This document shows, one piece after another, positions 35,683 through 43,420 of a stretch of 64,000 nucleotides of DNA. The position numbers and the translations under genes were made by a program. Source of the DNA: Pelotomaculum thermopropionicum SI. Lineage in GTDB: Bacteria > Bacillota > Desulfotomaculia > Desulfotomaculales > Pelotomaculaceae. The notes under the pieces are model-generated. The model worked only from the letters and a program-made list of their open reading frames with translations, had not been told where the DNA came from and ran no database searches. Numbering within the stretch: position 1 is the first letter of the stretch; every line of letters begins with the position of its first letter. The stretch spans positions 2,356,001 through 2,420,000 of the forward strand of contig AP009389.1 of the NCBI GenBank assembly GCA_000010565.1. The letters are read 5' to 3'.

Positions 35683-36021
35683 CTAAAAATTATTAGGCAA
35701 TTGCATAAAGCAAACGATCTCTAAATCCACCCCACATGTTTCGTTAGTCGTTTCCATTATACAAAACCCGCCGGAAACTTTATCCAGCTGGCTGTCCGTC
35801 AACTCGTCGGGGTTGACCGGCAGCACCAGGTAAACTACTTTGGGCGATTCCTCCACAACCTTAATCTCGATTGCTTCCGGTATTTTAGCGCCCAGACCGG
35901 CTAAAGTTTCCCTGGGAGCGCTGATCAAGGCTTTTTTGAATTCTTTATCCGACCATGCCTTTTTGACCAGTTGTTCCTCAAACTCCCTGCGGGTCATTGG
36001 TTTATTTTCAGTTTGGTTCAT
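35683..36021 (-). CDS. NHLP RiPP precursor 3, CGVD core
   Basis: 112 residues. NHLP leader REFEEQLVKKAWSDKEFKKA, then VKVVEESPKVVYLVLPVNPDELT and the cleavage site DKVSGG. The core begins FCIMETTNETCGVDLEIVCF with three cysteines. Third of three precursors in the operon; the maturase starts 80 bp downstream. Confidence 0.93.
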   Translation of the reverse strand: MNQTENKPMTRREFEEQLVKKAWSDKEFKKALISAPRETLAGLGAKIPEAIEIKVVEESPKVVYLVLPVNPDELTDSQLDKVSGGFCIMETTNETCGVDLEIVCFMQLPNNF

Positions 36022-36057
36022 TTTATTGCCCCCCCGGTTGATTTTTCAACTTTATTC

Positions 36058-36405
36058 CTATTCCCAGCCCTTCATAAAGCAAAGCGATCCATGACCTGTA
36101 TCAATCCCACAAGCACCTTTACCATCAATTTCCCCAGCAATAAAACAAATCCCTCCGGCAACGCCGTCCAACTGGCTGTCCGTCAACTCGTCGGGGTTGA
36201 CCGGCAGCACCAGATAGAATACCCGGGGAGATTCCTCCACGACCTTGACCTCGACCTCTTCCGGGATCCGGACGCCTAATTTACCCAAAGCCTCTTTGGG
36301 GTTGTTGACCAGATCCTGCTTAAACTCTTTATCTGATTGCGCCTTCTTTATAATTTGTTCCTCAAATTCCCGGCGGGTCATCGGTTTTTTTTCCGCTTCA
36401 CCCAT
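36058..36405 (-). CDS. NHLP RiPP precursor 2, CGID core
   Basis: 115 residues. The leader is almost identical to precursor 1 (LGKLGVRIPEEVEVKVVEES) and ends DGVAGG. The core, about 30 residues, starts ICFIAGEID and contains GACGIDTGHGSLC, three cysteines in all. AGGAGG precedes ATG 36405. Confidence 0.93.
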   Translation of the reverse strand: MGEAEKKPMTRREFEEQIIKKAQSDKEFKQDLVNNPKEALGKLGVRIPEEVEVKVVEESPRVFYLVLPVNPDELTDSQLDGVAGGICFIAGEIDGKGACGIDTGHGSLCFMKGWE

Positions 36406-36488
36406 TTTCTTTTTTCCTCCTTGTTTTAGCTTTAATTGGACTGGCTGTTCAAATCATGCCGTATTTTTACGTTCGATTTAAAAAACAT

Positions 36489-36827
36489 TTATAATGAGAG
36501 CAAGAGGATACAAGGCTGGTCGCTATGATCTGTATCAATACCACAAATAGGCGCATAGTCCAAGAAGCAAAACCCGCCGGCCACAGCGTCCAGCTGGCTG
36601 TCCGTCAACTCGTCGGGGTTGACCGGCAGTACCAGATAGAATACCTGGGGCGACTCTTCCAAAACCTTAACCTCGACCTCTTCCGGAATCCGGACGCCTA
36701 ATTTACCCAAAGCCTCTTTGGGGTCGTTGATCAGCCCTTGCTTAAACTCTTTGTCTGCTTGCGCCTTCTTGATGATTTGTTCCTCAAACTCTTTGCGGGT
36801 CATTTTTTTCTTTTCGTTATCACTCAC
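36489..36827 (-). CDS. NHLP RiPP precursor 1, CGID core
   Basis: 112 residues. Leader with KKMTRKEFEEQIIKKAQADK and LGVRIPEEVEVKVLEESPQV, ending DAVAGG. The core starts FCFLDYAPICGIDTDHSDQP, then a third cysteine and a hydrophobic tail. Leader conservation with variable core is the hallmark of a RiPP family. The ECF-type promoter lies 38 bp upstream. Confidence 0.93.
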   Translation of the reverse strand: MSDNEKKKMTRKEFEEQIIKKAQADKEFKQGLINDPKEALGKLGVRIPEEVEVKVLEESPQVFYLVLPVNPDELTDSQLDAVAGGFCFLDYAPICGIDTDHSDQPCILLLSL

Positions 36828-36864
36828 TTGGTTCGCCCCCTGTTTTTTATTTGCTTTTGTGAGT

Positions 36865-36893
36865 TAATACGTAATGGCCGGGTTTTTATTACA
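36865..36893 (-). promoter_or_regulatory. ECF-type promoter of the NHLP/SPASM operon
   Basis: TGTAAT, 16 bp, CGTATTA on the minus strand, 38 bp before precursor 1 and immediately after the second sigma copy. Confidence 0.75.
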
Positions 36894-36910
36894 CATTGCC
36901 TATAAATTTT

Positions 36911-37812
36911 TTAGCTGTCTTCGGCGTCCAGCTCCGCCCGCAGCCGCCGCACGGCCCGGTACAGGATTACAGCCACGTTGCTTTCGGTCAGGCCTGCTAT
37001 ACCGGCTATGGCGCGGTTGGTCAGTCCCGCCGAAAACTTCAGGGCGACCAGGTTTCGCTCCCGGTCGTTCAGGCGGGACAATGCTGTCAGGAGTTGTTCC
37101 CGGCTTTCGTTGTATATTGCCGTTTCTTCCGGCCCGGTTAGGGAGCAGGCCGTTTCGCCCAGGACTTCAAGCGGAATCATCCTTTGGCGCTTCCGGGAGC
37201 GCAGGTAATCGACGACGGTGTTGTGGGCGATGGCAAAGAGCCAGCCGGCAAAAGGCCCCCGCTCCGGGCGATAATTTCCGATTTGGTCAGCACCCGCTCA
37301 AAGACCAGGCTGGTGAGGTCTTCCGCCTCGCTCATGTCGCCGACGCGGTAGCGCATATATTTATACACCCGCGGCAAATAGTGATCGTAAATCGAGGCAA
37401 AGGCAACCGGCTCGGTTGCGGCGCGGACAGCCAATTCAGCTTCATCCGCCAATATTTCATTTGTATCCATAAACCACACTCCCAAGGATTGCCGGCAGGC
37501 GATTTCACCGGCCAGCCGCCGCCGCAGGCCCTGCTCGACCCGGGCGTACTCCGCTTCAATTTCTGAAACAAGTCCGGCAGCCCCGGCGGTGTCGCCGGTT
37601 AAAGCCAGCGCTCCCAACTTCCGGCACAGGCCGGTGAAGCGGGCGATGCCGATAAAAGCGCCGCTCGACTTCATACTCTGGGCCTGATCCCGCACGACGG
37701 CGGTGTCCCCCCTGTCCAGGGCGGACCGCAGGGATTCCAGCCTGGAAGGCATTTCAAGCAGAAAGGCTTCGATGACAATATTAAGGAAATCAATGTTCAC
37801 ACCCTCAACCAA
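36911..37812 (-). pseudogene. Fused, frameshifted HPt-sigma gene (copy 2)
   Basis: TTG 37812 begins an HPt-like domain (the same A-Q-S-M-K-S in place of A-H-x-L-K). The stop that ends the HPt gene in copy 1 is lost (RRRLAGEIACRQS), so the frame runs into the sigma region (VWFMDTNEILADEAELAVRA). Near 37283 a run of four T has become three, shifting the frame after VFERVLTK. The rest of region 2 and all of region 4 continue in another frame to 36911 (LNDRERNLVALKFSAGLTNR). Without frameshifting no working sigma factor results. Confidence 0.85.
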
Positions 37813-37891
37813 AAAGAACCTCCTTCCCGCACCGGTGGAACCGTCAGTCCTCCTTCCGGGAGGCGCCGGCAGCCGGTTACCCCTTTTTTAA

Positions 37892-37957
37892 ATTCTAGCA
37901 ACTACAACCTTAAATCTAAGAGAATGTAACCTTAACTGAACCCTAAATTTACCTTAA
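37892..37957 (-). promoter_or_regulatory. Activator boxes with 11-bp phasing, copy 2
   Basis: TTAAGGT-type boxes at 37951-37957, 37940-37946, 37929-37935 and 37907-37913, the same ladder as copy 1 with the same degenerate rung, then TAGAAT at 37892-37897. Confidence 0.65.
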
Positions 37958-38008
37958 TTCTGCAAATTTTTTACGGTTTAACGGTCCCGGCGGTTTTTGG
38001 CGGATTAA

Positions 38009-38038
38009 AATTGAAAGCCCCCGCCGGTGCTGCCGGTG
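38009..38038. repeat. GCCGGT-type hairpin
   Basis: CCCCCGCCGGTGCTGCCGGT and flanks form the same kind of hairpin used as terminator elsewhere in the window. Here it sits between the divergent control regions of the HPt-sigma and binding-protein genes. Confidence 0.45.
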
Positions 38039-38095
38039 GAGCCTGAACGCCTTTCTTTATCATTAAAAACCCAGTCGAAAAACTTAAAAAAAATG

Positions 38096-38124
38096 TGTAA
38101 TACTTTTTTATCGGAATCGTATTA
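38096..38124 (+). promoter_or_regulatory. ECF-type promoter of binding-protein operon
   Basis: TGTAAT, 16 bp, CGTATTA on the plus strand, 29-53 bp before the possible starts at 38153 and 38177. Confidence 0.75.
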
Positions 38125-38152
38125 ACCAACAGAAGACATATGCGAATTTAAA

Positions 38153-39385
38153 ATGCCGGCGGCGGGAGTGAAGCAGGTGAAAATACAACACAAATATTTG
38201 TTGATATTTATAATGCTGCTAACCGTGTTAATCCTGCCGGGGTGCGAAACCGGCGCTACTCAAAAGGAAGTGAGCAAACAGCCGGGACATGGGGTGGAAG
38301 ATACCGTAAAAATTGGTTTTCTGGGGAACAAGAGCGGTTACGGGGGCAGCGAGTGTCTGAAAGGCATCCGGATGGCCGTTGATGACATTAACAGGACCGG
38401 GGGCCTGCTTGGTAAAAAGGTGGAACTGATGGAAGGGGACCACGGCGGCAACTCTTCCGAAACCGTCAGGGTCACCCAAAGCCTGGTGGACCGGAAAGCG
38501 GCGGTGATAATCGGGGACAACACCACCGGCATCACCAAGCTTGCGGCCACCGTCTGCCAGGACAATAACGTGGTGCTCATCTCCCCCACCGCTTCAGGCA
38601 GCGGTGTGGTGGAAATGGGCGAGTATATATTCCGGATCGCCCTGCTGGATTCCGTGGCGGTCCCCGCCGTTGTCAGGTACCTGGCGGACACCCTCGAATG
38701 GAAAAAGGTCGCCCTGGTAAAAAACATCGGGCGCAGCTATACCGAGGGGCTTGCCGCCATTTTCAAGCCGGCCCTGGTCCGCAGCGGGATTGAGATTGTA
38801 AATGAGCAAAAGATCAGAAAAAACGACACCGATTTCAGCGCCCAGGTCGCCGCCCTCAAGCAAAGCTCCTTTGACGGGCTGGTCTTTCCCGGCAATAATG
38901 TGGAGGCCTACCTGTTCATAAAGGAAATGCGCAAACAGGGATTACGGCAGGCGGTTGTTGGCGGTGACGGGATGTACACCAGGGAATTGATCGAAAACGG
39001 CGGGATAGATGTGGAAGGCACCCTGACCTATGCCGGATTTGCGGTGGACCCGGAAAGCGCAAGCCCCGAGACAATGGAATTTGTCGAAAAATACAGGGCT
39101 GTTAACAACAACCTGACACCCGATGTTTTTGCGGCCCAGGCGTACGACGCCGTAAATCTGGCGGCAGACGCGATCAGGGCGGCGGGAAGCGCCGAACCGG
39201 CGAAATTCAAGGAGAAACTTGCCCGGACAAAGAACTGGCGGGGCGTTTCCGGGACCACCACCTTCGACCGGGACCGCGAACCGGTCAAAAGCCCGCTCTA
39301 TTTGATGGAAGTGAAAGAAGGACGTTTTGTGATCAAGGCGGTCATTCCGGCCGGTTTGGATTCCCGACATCCTCCGGGGAGCTAA
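38153..39385 (+). CDS. ABC-type substrate-binding lipoprotein, copy 1
   Basis: 410 residues from ATG 38153; GTG 38177 would give a more normal signal peptide. Lipobox LILPGC, then a Peripla_BP_6 domain (VKIGFLGNKSGYGGSECLKGIRMAVDDIN, AAVIIGDNTTGITKLAA, VLISPTASGSGVV). The family binds amino acids and other small ligands. It heads a probable operon with a second binding-type protein and an SLC13-type transporter rather than ABC permeases. It is about 97% identical to the copy at 47087. Confidence 0.9.
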   Translation: MPAAGVKQVKIQHKYLLIFIMLLTVLILPGCETGATQKEVSKQPGHGVEDTVKIGFLGNKSGYGGSECLKGIRMAVDDINRTGGLLGKKVELMEGDHGGNSSETVRVTQSLVDRKAAVIIGDNTTGITKLAATVCQDNNVVLISPTASGSGVVEMGEYIFRIALLDSVAVPAVVRYLADTLEWKKVALVKNIGRSYTEGLAAIFKPALVRSGIEIVNEQKIRKNDTDFSAQVAALKQSSFDGLVFPGNNVEAYLFIKEMRKQGLRQAVVGGDGMYTRELIENGGIDVEGTLTYAGFAVDPESASPETMEFVEKYRAVNNNLTPDVFAAQAYDAVNLAADAIRAAGSAEPAKFKEKLARTKNWRGVSGTTTFDRDREPVKSPLYLMEVKEGRFVIKAVIPAGLDSRHPPGS

Positions 39386-39391
39386 GAGTTT

Positions 39392-40414
39392 ATGATGAAA
39401 AGGCCAGGCTTCAACCAGATCATAATTATTGTTTTCTATTTAACCCTCTGTATTTTTCTGGTGGGATTCAATTTGTCAAAGCCGCGGGTGCTGGTGATCC
39501 ACAGCTATGACCCCGATTACTCATGGGTCGGGGATGTGAATAAGGGGATCAACGAGGTTTTGGGCAAAAAGCCCCTCTCGGTTAAATATTTTTACCTTGA
39601 TATCAGGAGACACCCGGACACCGGTTATATGACCAACGCGGGAATTGCGGCAAGAAACCTCGTCAACAAATGGAAGCCCGGCGTGATCATCGCCGTTGAC
39701 GACGAAGCGCAGATGCTGGTGGGCAAGTATTTTGTAAACCACCCTTCCATTAATATTGTTTTTGCCGGCGTGGAAGGCATCCTTGAGGAGTACGGGTACG
39801 ACTCGGCCGTCAATGTAACGGGTATTTTTGAAAAAATACAACTGGACGCCCTGCGGGATACCATGGTTCAGATCCTGCCGGAGGGCCGCAGGCGCATCGC
39901 GCATATTTCCGACGCTTCCCAGCCGGCGCTTTTTTCCGGCGGGGAGATTAACTCCTACACCTGGAAACCCCTGGAGTTAAAGGACTCCACCAGGTGCCGG
40001 ACCTTTGACGACTGGAAAAAAGCCGTCCTCCAGGCGCAGGACAATGCGGACATTCTTTTGTTGACCGACTATCATTCCATCCGGCGCTCCCCCACGGACA
40101 AATCCATCGTACCGCCCCGGGAGATTATCCAGTGGACGGAACAAAATTCCAGACTGCCAGGGATCAGCTACCGGGAAGCATACGTGGAGGACGGGGGAAT
40201 GATGGCGGTTTGCGCCTCCCCCCTGGAGCAGGGCCGGGCGGCGGCGGAAATGGCCCTGGAAATCGTTGAAAAGGGAGTAAAGCCGCTGGATATCTTTTTC
40301 CGGGAAAACCGGTTGTACATCGTGCACATCCGGGAGTCCGGGGTCAAATCCCATCACATCACCATGCCTGGGATGTTAGAAGCCTTCGCCAGGGCCACCG
40401 GTCATTATTATTAA
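39392..40414 (+). CDS. ABC-type binding-domain protein, membrane-anchored
   Basis: 340 residues. One N-terminal membrane helix (IIIIVFYLTLCIFLVGFNL) without a lipobox precedes a periplasmic-binding domain of the PF04392-like type: RVLVIHSYDPDYSWVGDVNK, VIIAVDDEAQMLVGKYF, NIVFAGVEG. Such domains occur in orphan binding proteins and as sensor inputs. It follows the first binding protein by 6 bp. A broken copy is at 48330 and a 3' scrap at 55093. Confidence 0.75.
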   Translation: MMKRPGFNQIIIIVFYLTLCIFLVGFNLSKPRVLVIHSYDPDYSWVGDVNKGINEVLGKKPLSVKYFYLDIRRHPDTGYMTNAGIAARNLVNKWKPGVIIAVDDEAQMLVGKYFVNHPSINIVFAGVEGILEEYGYDSAVNVTGIFEKIQLDALRDTMVQILPEGRRRIAHISDASQPALFSGGEINSYTWKPLELKDSTRCRTFDDWKKAVLQAQDNADILLLTDYHSIRRSPTDKSIVPPREIIQWTEQNSRLPGISYREAYVEDGGMMAVCASPLEQGRAAAEMALEIVEKGVKPLDIFFRENRLYIVHIRESGVKSHHITMPGMLEAFARATGHYY

Positions 40415-40465
40415 TCCGGGGAACATTTTCACCCCGGTAATTAATTTTTCCGGAGGATACCCAAA

Positions 40466-42313
40466 ATGGAGTCAGAGATCATGGAAATCACCGGCAGGTT
40501 GCAGACCATCCCTCCTTTTTCCACCTGCCCGCCCAGGTTACTGGCCAGGTTGATTCCCAGCGTAACCTTGAAGGAACTTAAAGAGGGGGAATACCTTTTC
40601 CGCTCGGGGGCGCCCGCCGGTGAATTGTACTTTGTCAAGGAAGGCCGCATAAAACTGGTCTCCGGCAACCAGACGGTGGACGAAGTTGCCAATGGTTTTG
40701 TAGGCGAGGAAACAACCGCCGGCGCCGAATATTACCTTTCCGACGCCGTCGCCGCTTCCCCGGCCGTGGTTTTGTCCCTGCCCCGGAGGGCGCTGGAAAG
40801 TTTTTTGGACACTCCCGGGGTGAAATCCAATTTCATGTCATCCCTTTTCAACCATTATTTCCGGGAAAAACCGGACCGTCCTGCCGCCGGTCCGCCTCCC
40901 AATCCGGTCGAAACCGAAGGCGCCGGGTACATTCCGGGATGGATTGCCGCCTTTCTGGCGCCTTCCCTGATCATGTTTTTCGGTGCCGGCGCAGGGCTTG
41001 ACTTAAACGGCCGGCTTTTCCTCAGCGCTTTTTCCGTGGCCGTGGTGATGTGGGTTTTCAGGCTGACTTCAGCGGATTTTATTCCCTGCATTCTGGCCCT
41101 TCTGGCAACACTGTTTTTGGGCCTGGCGCCTCCCCAGGTGGCTCTCTCCGGTTTTGCCTCCGGAAGCTTTTTCATGGCTCTGAGTGTATTCGGGCTGGGC
41201 GCCGTCCTGGTTTCATCGGGCATTTCTTACCGCGTTATCCTGATAACCTTGAAATACATACCCCGATCCAGCTTTTGGTGCCCTTTTTCCATCTTTTTCA
41301 CGGGGTTCTTATTGACCCCCCTGGTCCCGAGCCCCGGCGGCCGGGTAAGCATCCTGTCCCCGCTGCTGCTGGACATGGCCGAAGTCCTGGGCTACAAACC
41401 GGGAAGCAGGGAGGCAACCAACCTGTCCGCCGCCGCCCACACGGGGGTGACGTTTTTTTCAACCACATTTTTAAGCGGAAGCCCTTTCAACTTTCTAATT
41501 TTCGGCCTTCTGCCCCTGCAGGTGCGGGAACAGTTCAGCTGGGAGTACTGGGCCCTGGCGGCGGCGGTTACCGGGGCCGTGATGTTCGGTTTTTACATTT
41601 TAATCATTGCGCTGGTTTACCGGCGCGGGTCTCCCCCCAACTGGTCCAGGGAGCGGGTAAAGGCCCAGCTGCAAGTCCTCGGGCCGCTGAGCATGAGAGA
41701 ATGGGCGGCGATTACCGGTATCGTCCTTTTTGTGCTGGGGCTCGCCACCTCCTCCATCCACAAGGCGGACACCCCCTGGGTCGGAATGGCGGTTTTATTC
41801 CTGTTCCTGGCCCTGGGGCTTTTTGGCGGGGAAGAGTTCCAAAGGGACATCAACTGGCCCTTCCTGATCTATCTGGGCGGCCTCATCAGCCTGGTGAACA
41901 CCATGTCCTATGTGGGACTGGACCGGTGGGTCGGCTCTCACCTGTACTGGATGACCGGCTATATGGACAGCAGTTTTCCCCTGTTTGTACTGTTGCTCTG
42001 CCTCGGCGTCGTACTGGTCCAGTTGCTGATCCCTTACGGCACCACCGTGGCCGTTTTTGCCACGGTCTTTATTCCCGTGGCCCAGGCGTCGGGAGTAAAC
42101 CCCTGGCTGACCGGCTTCATTATTATTTTTATGGCCGACGGCTGGTTTTTCCCTTATCAATCCGGCACCTACCTGTTTTTCAGGGAACTGGCGAATAAGA
42201 GATCTCTCTTCAACGAACGCTCCCTGCTGGCGTTTAACGCCCTGACGGTTGCCGTGCGGCTGGCGGCTGTTTTTGCCTCGCTGCCTTACTGGAAGCTGCT
42301 GGGGCTGGTTTAA
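40466..42313 (+). CDS. cNMP-binding domain fused to SLC13/DASS-type transporter
   Basis: 615 residues. Residues 10-125 are a cyclic-nucleotide-binding-like domain (LKEGEYLFRSGAPAGELYFVKEGRIKL); the phosphate-binding cassette is not obvious. Residues 155-615 are an anion:sodium symporter of about twelve helices with SLC13 motifs (FFSTTFLSGSPFN, LIPYGTTVAVFATVFIPVA). It would import dicarboxylate, sulfate or similar anions under control of its cytoplasmic sensor. CCGGAGG lies nine bases before ATG 40466. Probably in one operon with the two binding proteins. Confidence 0.85.
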   Translation: MESEIMEITGRLQTIPPFSTCPPRLLARLIPSVTLKELKEGEYLFRSGAPAGELYFVKEGRIKLVSGNQTVDEVANGFVGEETTAGAEYYLSDAVAASPAVVLSLPRRALESFLDTPGVKSNFMSSLFNHYFREKPDRPAAGPPPNPVETEGAGYIPGWIAAFLAPSLIMFFGAGAGLDLNGRLFLSAFSVAVVMWVFRLTSADFIPCILALLATLFLGLAPPQVALSGFASGSFFMALSVFGLGAVLVSSGISYRVILITLKYIPRSSFWCPFSIFFTGFLLTPLVPSPGGRVSILSPLLLDMAEVLGYKPGSREATNLSAAAHTGVTFFSTTFLSGSPFNFLIFGLLPLQVREQFSWEYWALAAAVTGAVMFGFYILIIALVYRRGSPPNWSRERVKAQLQVLGPLSMREWAAITGIVLFVLGLATSSIHKADTPWVGMAVLFLFLALGLFGGEEFQRDINWPFLIYLGGLISLVNTMSYVGLDRWVGSHLYWMTGYMDSSFPLFVLLLCLGVVLVQLLIPYGTTVAVFATVFIPVAQASGVNPWLTGFIIIFMADGWFFPYQSGTYLFFRELANKRSLFNERSLLAFNALTVAVRLAAVFASLPYWKLLGLV

Positions 42314-42339
42314 ACCGTTATTTTTTTCAACCAGTCCAG

Positions 42340-42562
42340 CAATTCTCTGCCGGTTAAAACGGCAAATATGTCGATTGCCCGGAGTGACTGACTTTGCAGG
42401 CGCCCGGCTGACCGGGGGGTTGGTTATGATGGCAATAAAAAAAGCCCGGCCCGGTGGCAGAGGCTGCCATGATATAGGCCGCCCCCGGCAATACGCTCCA
42501 TGATGACTTTGGGGCGGGTTTCAATGCTCCCGCACCCCCGGAAACTGTCGCCGGGTAATTCA
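42340..42562 (-). pseudogene. NRAMP transporter scrap with internal deletion
   Basis: Minus strand from ATG 42562: MNYPATVSGGAGALKPAPKS, then SWSVLPGAAYIMAASATGPGF, clearly like the N-terminus of the gene at 22786. After GPGF it jumps to sequence matching the interior of that gene (coding around PPVGRAIVKSVAPDRIDMF) in a broken frame. Confidence 0.8.
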
Positions 42563-42793
42563 TGTCCGCCCTCTTTTCACACAAGAGACGCCCATGTCGC
42601 GAAAGCGGCTCTGCGCGGAGGAATGAAAAAAGAAAAACTCCGGTGCAAATTATATATACCTAAAAAGAAAAAACCCTGTAAACACAAGGTTCTCACTTTC
42701 TGTATATATCCACAACGTATATTTTTGTGTTTAAAATATTAAGCGTACTCCAAAACCAGACTCGCAACATGGGGAACCTCTAATCCTGCTTTA

Positions 42794-42971
42794 GGCCTGT
42801 GGATATGCCGCTCGTGTGGACTTGTGGACAGGCACAAGGGTTCATCTCACCAATCGGGGTTATCTAACCGAACCCTGAATTTCCAGGCAGTTCATTGGTT
42901 TGCTTCCCGCCTGTCCACAGGGTTCACACTCGCTTGGACAACGCTTCGCGTTGCCCACATATCCACAGGCC
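42794..42971. repeat. Nested inverted repeats beside the Tn554-like element
   Basis: GGCCTGTGGATATG (42794-42807) pairs with CATATCCACAGGCC (42958-42971). Inside, TGTGGACAGGC (42823-42833) pairs with GCCTGTCCACA (42909-42919). The region has no gene and lies between the NRAMP scrap and TnpC, so it may be the transposon end or an origin-like cruciform. Confidence 0.55.
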
Positions 42972-43030
42972 CGGCTGCGGCAATAATAAGCATAACCATT
43001 TTAAGAATGATTACGTTCGTAAAATTAATC

Positions 43031-43420
43031 CTACTCCAATGATTCGTAAAGCTTTCCCCGCAGCATTTTAAGTTCCTCTTTCAACCGTTTGTTTTCGGCT
43101 TCCAGTTCCTTGATACGTTTGTTTTTTGCAGCAATAATAATATCCTTGCTGGCATCGGTCATTTCCCGTTTTATCTGCTTCGGAGAAGGCGCGGCCGCCT
43201 GCTGCTTACGGAGGTTCTCGATGCACTCCTTAATCTCCTGGTGGGTGTAGAGATAAGACTTACTCACCCTGGCCTCCAGAGAAACGCTGTTGAAGTTGAT
43301 TTTCTCCCCAGCCTTGATTAGCCTCTGGATGGCCTCGTCAACCTTTTTCACGGTTTCCTCGCTCTTGTGCCGGGCGTGTTTTTTCATTCCTCCCGTGTTA
43401 CGCTGGTGTTTGCCGGACAT
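43031..43420 (-). CDS. tnpC: Transposition accessory protein TnpC-like
   Basis: 129 residues, basic N-terminus (KHQRNTGGMKKHARHKSEET), a helix-turn-helix-like middle (INFNSVSLEARVSKSYLYTH), and a C-terminal coiled coil (KNKRIKELEAENKRLKEELK). This matches TnpC/DUF6262 proteins of Tn554 elements, which help set transposition frequency and orientation. It overlaps tnpB by 23 bases. Confidence 0.8.
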   Translation of the reverse strand: MSGKHQRNTGGMKKHARHKSEETVKKVDEAIQRLIKAGEKINFNSVSLEARVSKSYLYTHQEIKECIENLRKQQAAAPSPKQIKREMTDASKDIIIAAKNKRIKELEAENKRLKEELKMLRGKLYESLE

